Positions 24,395-34,085 of a stretch of 64,000 nt of DNA are shown in pieces. Under the pieces are notes generated by a model. The model was not told where the DNA came from and ran no database searches. It was given only the letters and a program-made list of their open reading frames with translations. Position 1 is the stretch's first letter; every line of letters begins with the position of its first letter. The DNA is from Blasia pusilla (taxonomy: Eukaryota > Marchantiophyta > Marchantiopsida > Blasiales), in assembly GCA_050084515.1 (NCBI GenBank), contig CM114274.1, positions 22,382,001 to 22,446,000 on the forward strand, written 5' to 3'. Made by a program: the position numbers and the translations under genes.

Positions 24395-24399
24395 CCACG

Positions 24400-25463
24400 A
24401 CTCCCACATCTACTACCACCACCACTACTACGAGACTTTGAGGTGGGCTGCTAAACACGAGAAGTAGTAGTTGTATCCCTAATGAATGCGGATGTCACCA
24501 CTCTCTCTCCTTCACCATGTTAAGCTCAATCTTCTCAGATAGAGCAAACACATAGGTCAATGTGGGTTAATCATCACTCATAAGAGTAGCATCACGTACC
24601 CTACGGCGCAAATCTCTGTCCAAGATCCCATACCAAAAGCGATCGCTGATCCTCAGTCACACCCTAGGTAACTGAAATCAAGCGTCGCATATGAGTGTAT
24701 GCCTCACGAAGACTCTCACCAGTATTTCGCTCAAATTCTTGAAGACTCCTCAACTTCTCCGTCTTCACTCCCTGATAGTTCTTCTTCAACCTCTTGAAGA
24801 ACTCTGCAACCGGGCTGAACGATGGTGGGGCACTAGTACCTCCACTAGAACCCCCACTAGTACCTCCACTAGTACCCCCTAAAGCTCGTACTCTGTACCA
24901 CTCAACGTCGGGTGGTGGCATAGTAGGAGCACTACTACCAATACCACCATGGGTGATAGACACATAGCCTGGAGACCAATATTGTCTCCATGCCTCAATC
25001 TCAGCAACATGGTCCTTCCTAAACTCATGGTAATCATCCATGGGTGGTCCTTCCAAGTGCTGAAACAACCCCTTCCAAGCCAAGAAGGGTGTAAACAACG
25101 TGGCGTTCCGCAACATCTGCATACCACGTATCAAACTCTTGCATGAAGTCCTCCAACTCAATGATGCCCACTGCACCCGAGTATCGTTGTGGGCCCTTCA
25201 TGGCCCCATATCCACTGTCCATGTCCCAAATCAATGGAGCTGCAACACTCGATAACAACATAGAAGACTCGGTGTTTGGAACACCCTCGTCCTCCTCTTC
25301 ATCAACCGTCGGAAGTGGAAAAGGTAGCCGATACCTAAATCCACTCCGTGTGAAACCACCACTGTCCGCACCACGGTCCGCAACTAGACTACCCGACAGC
25401 TCCGTGATGACCAACGCCGATGCCGCACCACCACCAAATTACAACCACCAAATAACCAAGTGA
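24400..25463 (-). pseudogene. Gag of the methyltransferase gypsy element
   Basis: The minus-strand frame 25034-25414 ends in the gag-like phrase GIIELEDFMQEFDTW. After a frame change the 24664-25176 frame continues with FQHLEGPPMDDYHEFRKD, a GGTSGGTSGGSSGG linker, then LRSLQEFERNTGESLREAY, which fits the retrotransposon gag family. Gag forms the virus-like particle. The chromovirus insertion at 24394 separates it from the zinc knuckles. Confidence 0.75.
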
Positions 25464-26244
25464 CGTCGATATCGCTATACTATTCTAGCTCTACTAGCTA
25501 TGGGTGTAGGCAACCTAACTTGTCATCACCATAAGAAGCCTCCCACGGTCTACTCGTCATCCCTCCAGCCTCACTACCGGTAGCACACAGGAGTAACACT
25601 ACTCTGGAAATCAGCGTCAACCCTAACAATGGGCGCGCAAGCAAGAAGCACCGATGGAGGGATCCAAACACAGGAAGTCCAACGATAACCCTCCAATCGC
25701 AAATGGAAATCAAGGTAACATAATCCACCAAACGTGGTGCCCCCTGAAACCACAAAACCCACCACACAATTCTAACGCAATAGCTACTCCGCCGCGGGTC
25801 GATGACGTGCTAGTCGAACTCGCAGCACCTGAAAATATCACCTGCATGTAGAGGCTACACCGTACTATGCGCTAGAGGTACATCAACCAAAAACCTGAGA
25901 TGCATAAACCGCCTAACACATCTCCGAATAGCACCAAATGAGCTACAACAGTGTGTACAATGGCATAGTTAAGAACTCAGCAGTTAAGCGTCCTCCAGGC
26001 AGAATAGCCCAAAGATGGATGACCAATTATGCAACACTCAAATCACAAATCCTGCAAAAATTGCCTCACGCCCAAGCAAGCAAGCTTGCTTGCTTGCTCC
26101 TTGCTCCTTGCTCCTTACTCCGCCTCTCACGACCACTCGCCCCGAGCTACCACGAGTTGCCTCGAAGCCACTACGATCCTACATAAGGAATGGCCTCTAC
26201 TAGCACACTATACTCTACGACATAATCCGTATGGTCATGACAAT
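25464..26244 (-). other. 5' end of the methyltransferase gypsy element (rearranged LTR and leader)
   Basis: Only about the last 75 bp (26170-26244) match the other LTR. Inside it a palindromic tract, 'caagcaagcaagcttgcttgcttg', is followed by three ctccttg-like units near 26077-26118. No primer binding site could be named with confidence. Confidence 0.5.
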
Positions 26245-27876
26245 GGTGGTGTGTGAGTGTGAGAGTTATTTTCCGCCAATTATGCTTCTTTAGCAGTTTT
26301 CTACATGATATTAGAGCGATAAGAGAACATCATTTGAAATTCTTGATGTTTGAAGAAAGAAGAGAGGCAAGAGAAGGAACAATTTCAGTTTGGGAGAAGG
26401 AAATTTTATTCAGAGCTCAGTGGGTGCAGATTTCAGGTGGAGCTTTGACGATGCTAAAACTTTGGAGGCATTTTTGAGGGCTTTCTTGGTTAATTTAGCC
26501 ATATGGATCCGCTTTGGTGAAAACATTTCCAAAGGCTATCATAATCATCTTGTAGATTTTGTTGAGAGCTTTCCAACGCATCCAAAATCGCTCAATTTTG
26601 ACATTCTAAGCTCATGCAGTAGCAATTTCAGTGTAGAAGTGTTCTTAGTGCAGAAAAGCTGTGAAGTTTGCTCTCTACCAGCCAATCTCGACTAGTTCTT
26701 TCATACAATTGATCAATTTTGGCAAAATTCAGGTCGATTTATGTGTAGGAGTGGTCTATGCTTCAATTGAATTAGTGAAAAGTGTGAAATTATGTTTTTT
26801 GTAAGAGAAATCGTTCGTCATGGAGTATTCCTCAATAGCAATCAGAGGCGAGAAGCTAGATAAGCAGAATTAGAATGTCACGAAGTTTCCCTTGAAATAA
26901 TTTCTCATGGGTCAAGAACTATGGAAACTTGTCACAAGTGATGAGGCCAAGCCAAAAGGTGACTCAACAGACTTGTTCGCTTGGAACAAACACGCAAGGC
27001 AAGTAATCCACTACATTTCAATAACGATCAATTCACCAATGATAGGTCACATTCAAGATGTTGATATTCCAAAGGAGGTCAGGGATGCATTCGAAAAGCT
27101 ATTCTTGACATCTACAAAGGCCATAAAGCTTCAATTGAAACAGTAATTGAACGAAGTGAGGAAAAGATCGCAGAGCATCAATGATTTGTTTTGAGCATCA
27201 GACATATTGTTGATCAGTTGAATAACATTGGAGTGACAGTAGAAGATGATAATTTTATTTTTTTCACTCTTCAAGGCCTTCCAAAGGATTAAAATCCTTT
27301 GAGATCTCTATCTCTATGAGAGAGAAGTATCCAATCTTTCAAGAGTTAGTCCCACTGTTAATCAATGAAGAAACAGGCTTAGTTGGCAGTGGTAGCTCAT
27401 CTAGTCTACAAGAGATTGCACTATTTGCAGATTATGGATCAAACAAAGGCAGGGGTTGTGGTAGAAGCTTCCGTGGTCGTGGTGGATATCAAACATATGA
27501 AGGAAGAGACACTCAATATAATAACGCTCAATCAACTACGAATCAATACTAGACAGAATCACAAGATGGTGATGGTGGAAACCTTTGGGATCGAGGTCTG
27601 CAGCAAAGGATCCTTGGATCTTGCAATTATTGTGAGATAAAGGTTCACTACGTAAATTTTTGTTTCAAGAAAAAGGCAAATATGAGAACATAAGCCTTAC
27701 AGCAACAAAACTATGTGCAGCAACAACACTAAGGATAATACAAAGAGTACCACTATATAATTGAGAAGGGGATCAACCTTCACTCATTCTCTCATTGCAA
27801 AAATTTGTTCTCCATGGTGGCGTATGAGCGTAAGAGCCGTTTCCCACCAGTTATGCTTCTTAAGAAATTTTCTACA
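26245..27876 (+). mobile_element. Right part of a copia element (split 5' LTR, gag, 3' LTR part), internally deleted
   Basis: 26245-26305 is the right half of the 5' LTR, ending in CTACA. It is followed by 'tgatattagagcgat' (26306-26320), close to the primer binding site TGGTATCAGAGC typical of plant copia elements. A copia gag follows. 27757-27876 is a second, unbroken copy of the LTR end, ending in CTACA. Protease, integrase, RT and RNase H are absent, so gag is joined to the interior of the 3' LTR by deletion. The left half of the 5' LTR lies at 14161-14255 on the far side of the inserted gypsy element. Confidence 0.85.
26820..27740 (+). pseudogene. Copia gag, degenerate
   Basis: Translation starts near MEYSSIAIRGEKLD and contains early stops. 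It then continues as LFAWNKHARQVIHYISITI (the conserved copia gag block) and IVDQLNNIGVTVEDD, then FTLQGLPKD. A Gly/Arg-rich tract (27440-27490) follows, and a knuckle CNYCEIKVHYVNFC (C-x2-C-x4-H-x4-C) lies near 27626-27670. These match the copia gag layout. Several frame changes and stops make it a pseudogene. Confidence 0.85.
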
Positions 27877-29060
27877 TTCTTCCTTCTAACCCTTCAACCT
27901 TTATATCGATGTTCTTCCTACTCCTTATAAACTTTCAATTTTACAACAAACCTTTATGTGAGGACGGTGTTAGGGTAGAAGAAAATCATGGAGTTCGAGA
28001 AGATGAATTTATTCAATATGATTCTATACTTCAAGTGCAACAAGCTACTACTTATGTATTGCTTACAGTTGACTTATCCAAAATTTTACTTTATGGACGT
28101 TTGGAGACTGCTTTTATGACTTGGAAGTAACGGCGCATGAGCTAAGATATTTGATTGGAGAGATTTAGAATGAATTTATGTTGACAAAGGATGATCCAAC
28201 TATGGAATTTGGAGAAAACAAGACCTTTAAATTGATCTTTGTCAATTGATTAGGTGGAAATTATTTTAGTAAATAATTTCCACCTAATCTTAACTAGAGT
28301 GAAGCATATTGTGTATTCTAATCAAATTAATATAAGAGGATCATTGGTCTATTCTATTGGAATTCTCGATTTCTTATTTGATATGGCAAAAAACTATGGA
28401 GTATTTTTTGAAGAAGACATGAGAGTATATTGTGGAAGATTTTTTGAAGAAAGATACATCTATGTGGGTCTAGGTTGGATGCTAGTACATCCATGAGATT
28501 GGTGCCTTGGATTGGAAGAGTGGAAAAAGTTCAAAAACATGTAGGTAGTAAGTGGGATAGATGTAGATAAGTTATTGAGTCGGAGCATTGAATAGTTCCT
28601 AATAAAAAAGAATGTGTGTGGAGAGTTGTTTTCAATAGATCCATATACAAAATTAGTGTCTTGGATTGGTCAAATGCAATAGTTTCAAAAAGTTTATGGT
28701 ATTAAGTGGGATAAGTGTAGAGAAGAAATTAACTTGGAGGACAAAATGGTTCATAATAAAAAAACATATGTATGTAAAACTGCGTTCCATTGGCTTGGAT
28801 CCATAGGCTATATCAAGGATTTGAAATATGGTTATAATACAAATAATTTAGTTATAGAAAGTGGATGTAGCTTTTATATTATGTCTTGTGACAAGGACAA
28901 CATGTTTCAATCCATAAAAAGTGTGTGGCATTTACATCCTCATGAAAAGTCTATAACTTATGAACGTCTAAGACAATTGGAACCTCAATTGTTACAAGTA
29001 AAAGCTTTATTTCATATTTTCAAAGATAATTGAGGCTAAGACTAGTGAACTCCATTCATT
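27877..29060 (+). other. Unassigned stretch with several short open frames
   Basis: Frames at 27909-28130, 28254-28496 and 28734-29033 follow one another on the plus strand with AT-rich, Lys/Tyr/Trp-containing wording. They could be remains of one coding sequence of a mobile element. I see no family motif. 28248-28289 holds a perfect 18-bp hairpin. Confidence 0.35.
28248..28289. repeat. Perfect 18-bp inverted repeat
   Basis: Arms 28248-28265 and 28272-28289 ('gattaggtggaaattatt' and its complement) around a 6-base loop. No terminator-like or gene context. Confidence 0.92.
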
Positions 29061-29570
29061 TTGGAATTATTTAGTCAGGAGATAATCAGAAAAAATTAAA
29101 GAAGAAAATTTGGGATTTGATGGAGGATAGGAAAGTAAACAAAGATTTTGCACTTTGGGAGAGAGGAAAATAATAATAATAAAGAGATTAGGAGAAAGTT
29201 TGAAACTTTTTTTTTGAATAAACTTGAAGCAAAACAAAAGGTGGGAAAAATCTTATTCTCATTTAACTATCTTAGAATTTAGCTTGATTGATTACGACAA
29301 GGTATCAACATATGTAAATAATAATTGGCGACCCCATATGCAAAATGATACAAGATAGTGACATAATATCACAAAATAGGCAACATGTTTGAATTTTGTT
29401 GTTTGAGTCATATTAGATGGGTAGAAATAGATAAAGATAGAGAAAATGGACATAGATTTGAGTCTAATAGAAAAGAGATTTTATCAGTTATTTAATATTA
29501 TTATGGATGATTTTAAAAATTAATAAATTTGAATAATTATGAGAAATAACCAAAAATTAAATTTTTGCCT

Positions 29571-30600
29571 TAATTCATATTTGATGGAATGGGAAGAGAA
29601 AGTTTAATGGAGATGGAGTAGATTTTGTGGAAGGGTAAAATTACTTAGGGGATTGGGATATCATTTAAAATTGAATGGAGGGTTGTAATTACTTAAAAGA
29701 ATGAGATGTTAGTACTCTTCTAAGATTTTAGAAAATAAAAATTATATTAAAAATTTGAAATTTGAAATTTAATCATTAAAAATATATTTTATTAATTCAT
29801 ATGTGATATGTTAGGAAAGGAAAATGAATTTTAATTTTAAAGGAAAATGATTTTGTTAATTAAAATTAACTAATAATTTAATTAGTGAACATTATTTTCG
29901 TGGGACGAGAGGAAGGGAAAGAATAATTATTTTTTGAAATTTTACAAAGGAGTGAAATTATTTAGGGGAGATGGGTGTTATTTTTCAGAGGTGAAATTTG
30001 TTTACTCTTTTAAAAATAATCTTTTAAAATTTAAAAAAATTAAAAGGATATTTAAAATTCGAAATTAAATATAATTTTCAAAAACTATTATTTACACATT
30101 TAAAAAAAATATTTCTATTGAGAAAATGATGTCACGGGTTTCGGATGTCACCTTTGAAAAATAGTATTTCATCGAAATTTTGTAATTTGTGCCTTAATTC
30201 ATATTTGATGGAAAGGGAAAACATTTTTAATAAAGGAGTAGATTTTGTTTAAACTTTATGGAAGGGTTAAATTATTTAGGGGATGGGGATTTCATTTAAA
30301 TTTGAATGGAGGATTATAATTACTTAGAAGAGTGAAATGTTAATACTCTTCTAAGATTTTAGAAAAAAGAAATTATATTTAAAATTAGAAATGAAGAAAT
30401 TTATTCTCCTAAAAAATAAAATTATTAATTCATATATGATATTTTGAGAAAGGAAAATGAATTTGGATCTATTTTTTTTCTAATTAAAATTAAAATTTGA
30501 ATGTTATTTTCGTGGGAAGGGAAAAAATAATTATCATGAAAGAGTGAAATTATTTAAGGGAGATGAGTATTATTTTTGAAGGTGACATATTACTAGTAAT
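29571..30600. repeat. Imperfect tandem duplication, unit about 620 bp
   Basis: 29571-30010 and 30193-30600 share a long series of phrases in the same order ('ccttaattcatatttgatgga', 'ctcttctaagattttagaaaa', 'ggaaaatgaatt', 'ttttcgtggga', 'gagtgaaattattta.gggagatg'). Both are AT-rich and non-coding. Confidence 0.8.
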
Positions 30601-31850
30601 ATCTTGCGAGGAAGGCTTAAATTAATTTGACATCTTATCTCTCAAACTAAAATTAACTTGATTAACTAAGACAATGGGAGTACGTACCACTGTAAATCCT
30701 AAAAGTTTATACTTAAGTGTGTCTCGCAGGTTTGAATTTATTGAAACTAGTTAGTGTTCCTGAACGATGCAATGTATTAAATCGTACACTCTAGAGATAC
30801 ATACGTGCCAAAATATATAATCACTATATTTTTGAATTTAAATTGTAAAACATATGCCAAAGCTGTATTCATTTAAAGTGCCATAGGTGTTGCAACTTGA
30901 AGAGGAAGTATCCAATAATACTATAGATTATTTAGGAGGTGTTTGCATAAGAGGCGTCTAAATTTTTCATCACTAAGTGATGGAATCATGATCGGTGGTA
31001 GCTAGAAGGGAGCGTAGGCTGAACTTTTTTGACCGCAAATTTAATTCATTATCTATCTCCAATTTTATATTGGTGTAACTCTATAAAATATTCAAACAAA
31101 TTATTTACAATATTACAAATAGAGTTTTATCAACAAGGCCTTCTAAATAGTTCATCAAAATTATCCACATTATCAAGTGATTCTATAATCTATTTTTCCA
31201 ATAATAAGATATTATAGCATAATTATATTTTATTAAAATAAAACACTAATCGACAAGAAATTTTTTTATGATCTCCATGTTCTGAACTCCAAATAGATTA
31301 GGAAATCTATGGTGTTATGGGAACATGCGACTTAAAATCCTACCACTGTATCATGATAAACTCTATGCTCATATCTTGAGTGGTGGTGGCTTCGCTGTTG
31401 TTTTTATCCCCCACTATTAGCCTTCTCCACTTTCTAATCATTTCTATACCCACTTACCTCCCATGATTAATTCTTGAAGTTTTCAAATATCATTTTGAAT
31501 TAATTTTAAGCAATCTTAATGGTCAAAAAGTGAACAATATTTTTGACTAAAAATGCCTAGACTCAAATTGCAATGAAAAGGTATTGTCCACTAATAATAT
31601 AAAATAACCTACTATTAACATGAAATAAATGAATCCCAAAATCCGTCGATGCCAGTGAATCGGGCATGTAATGTCAACCCCATATCACACACCGATATTG
31701 GATTCGGCACGATCAAATAAAAAATACCAGGGAAAATATAAACTAAACCCCAAAACGCTCACCGAGACTGCATTGGGCCTGACGAATTACAAAAGTAGGG
31801 GAAATCTAAACTAAACCACTGCCCATCCAGAATTGCGGACTGTTGAGGTT
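30601..31850. other. AT-rich intergenic DNA
   Basis: No coding frame with recognisable content; long A/T runs and many stops on both strands. Confidence 0.5.
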
Positions 31851-34085
31851 TCGTCGGGAGAGATAAGGCAGATGAGTGCTCCTCCTTGTGCTCTGCACCA
31901 CAAACCTAGGTAGAGGCTGTCGTCATGTGAGCGGGAATTTTTACCTGTCTTGTAATCTCAGCCTCTAGATTTGTGAACGAACTGTTCCGATGACCCCCTA
32001 CAAAGATTCCCTTTCACCACAGCCGAATTGCTCCTGATCTATGCGGACTACGGGTTCAGCAGTTGCAGCATATATCGGTCGGGTCATCGCGGACGTTTTG
32101 TACGTCAAACAAGGAATTTCATAGTGCGCGAAGCAAGACGGTGTCGACGAAAATACGAGCATGCAAGATTTGACGCAGAATATGCTCCAAATTATCCTCG
32201 TTGAACTTTCCGGAGTCCAGACGACGGATTCGCTACTGACAGAACGCCCACAGTCGATTGGAGACCAAACGGTCAGTCTGTTGTTCTCTGTTACAGAAGA
32301 AAAGCTCAAGTCCCAGAGAGAAAACTTTTAAGCAGTGACGGGAATGATTTAGCCTCCGAGTAATTCTTCTTCAGATTCTGCCGTTGGCGATCATCGAACT
32401 CCTCAGATTGCTCTGCGGAGTGAACTGCAATAATTAATCCGTGGATCCCTTTCGCTAAGATTAATTTTCGCAGGTGAAAGGGCAAAGCAAAAGAATCCAT
32501 GAGGCAGGATGACCGAGAAAAATAGGACAGTAGTTTAAGAGGCAGATTCTCTAATTCTTCGTTTGTTCCATCATTAAACTGCGAATCGTGCATCTTGATT
32601 GGAAGTAATGGAAGCCCGAAATTTCCTCTGGTTTGTCTCCGCCTTTCCCTGCACATTACGGGACCGAGGCATTATTCCGTAAGAAAACGGAGCAAGAGGT
32701 TTACAATTGGAGTTTTTCAATTTCTTCGGCCCGGTTAAACCTCTGCAGATGACAAGACGAACGCAACCATAACTAAGGGAACCCTACAGACGGTTTAGAG
32801 TGGTGTATTTTGAAAATCTTCATTCCCTTTCTCTTCTCCCGTCGTTTCCAGCTGATGATAGGGAAAACGAGCATCGTCCGCTGCGTAGCGCTAGGTAGGG
32901 AAGCGGGATTTACTGCAGGATCTCTTGGATTCTGAGGTTTGTGACCTTTGGATCTGGGATCTGACGGTTTGCGATTGGCTGGAGACCGGCGGATGATTGG
33001 TAATCGCGAACAATCGATATGCGTTGCGATTGCGGTGAAGGCGGAGACAGATTCTTTCCTGCCTACTCCTCTTCTTTCTCCATAACTCTGTCGTTATCAC
33101 TGACTAGACAAGCTAGCCGGTGCTTGTGGGCTACAGACAGCGAGTGCTGGCGCAAGCGTTCCCACTTTCCATGTGATTGAATCTTCTATATTCGGCGACC
33201 CCTTTGCTTGTCTTGGAGGCTGTTTCATGAAGAGAGGGAGAGGGAGAGGGAGGGAGGAACGGAGTGTTGGGAGAAAGATAACAGGATATGATAGATATGC
33301 GAGCCAGCTAGTAGTTTTGGCTATAGGCTTGCCATAGCCGGGCCGCCAAAGGATCATTCTTTCTTCGGAAGGAGTTGGAGGCACCTTGAGGCGAGTTAGA
33401 TACAGTTAGAGAGACGAAGCAGCTAGATTGAGAAGGAGAAAGGAAGGGTAGGGAAGTGGAGGAAGAGGACTAGTGAAGATTCTGGAGCACCTTCGTTTAC
33501 AGCGCACACCGGAGCGATGTGGGCTAAGAATCCTATGGGCATGTCTGGTTAGACCGCGACTTTGGGACTGGGCCATGGTGCGTTGGGATGCAGTTGTGCG
33601 ATTCGTGTGAATTGGATGGTCAGGTCGTCGTCGTCGCTGGAAATTGACGGTGTTCTCTGTGGGTTGATAGTCGTAGATGCGTGGAGATGTAAGCGGAAGT
33701 GAAGGATTCTGAACGCTGCGGTCGAAAGGAAGGACGGATTGGAGGGGGACGAAGTTGAGAACCGCAGAAGACCTCGTTGTTGCCAAGCGGAAGGACGAGA
33801 ATGAGTTTGGTTTTTGGGGGTGCATGAAGCCCGTGGAACTTCCGTTGTTGTCTCTAGAGAGGATCATCGGAAATTTGTGGGAGGTGGAAGATATCGTGAT
33901 CGTTTGATTGCTCGTCGGAATTGGGGTGGAGGAAGTGGAGAAAGGAAAAGATCTGAGTGTGAGGTGTAAACGAGGACTTGTGGCAGCGATGACGGGAATG
34001 TTCTACGCATGACGCTGGTACCACTTGTTGTCTCTAGCTAAGGGTGATTTCTGGATTTGGAGAGTAGGCTGGTATTCGCCAGGGC
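31850..34085 (+). promoter_or_regulatory. Likely promoter and 5' leader region of the phosphate transporter gene
   Basis: Base composition shifts to a more even GC content than the AT-rich DNA before it, and no repeats recur here. A purine-rich GAGA-type tract lies at 33230-33265 (on the plus strand), a common feature of plant core promoters and 5' leaders, with a short GTC-repeat near 33626-33640. Open frames on the minus strand (31998-32309, 33406-33867) lack motifs. The transcription start and any leader intron cannot be fixed by eye. Confidence 0.45.

Larger units (their letters stand above)
14256..26244 (-). mobile_element. Ty3/gypsy retrotransposon carrying a cytosine methyltransferase and a PHD finger (degenerate)
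   Basis: On the minus strand the order is gag (24.4-25.4 kb), two CCHC knuckles (20.75-21.11 kb), protease (19.55-20.32 kb), C5 DNA methyltransferase (18.39-19.33 kb), RT (16.96-18.11 kb), RNase H, integrase (15.4-16.3 kb) and a PHD finger (15.01-15.15 kb). The ends are TGTCGTG at 14256 and CATGACA at 26244. They are flanked by ATGG on both sides, inside an otherwise continuous copia LTR. About 8.8 kb remains once the nested element at 21170-24394 is set aside. Many frameshifts and stops show that the copy cannot move by itself. RT before integrase defines Ty3/gypsy. The methyltransferase and the PHD finger are accessory. Confidence 0.9.

Noticed and set aside
31998-33867. Minus-strand genes upstream of the phosphate transporter
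   Set aside because: Frames of 70-150 residues with Ser/Arg-rich wording and no motif; more likely promoter and leader of the plus-strand gene.
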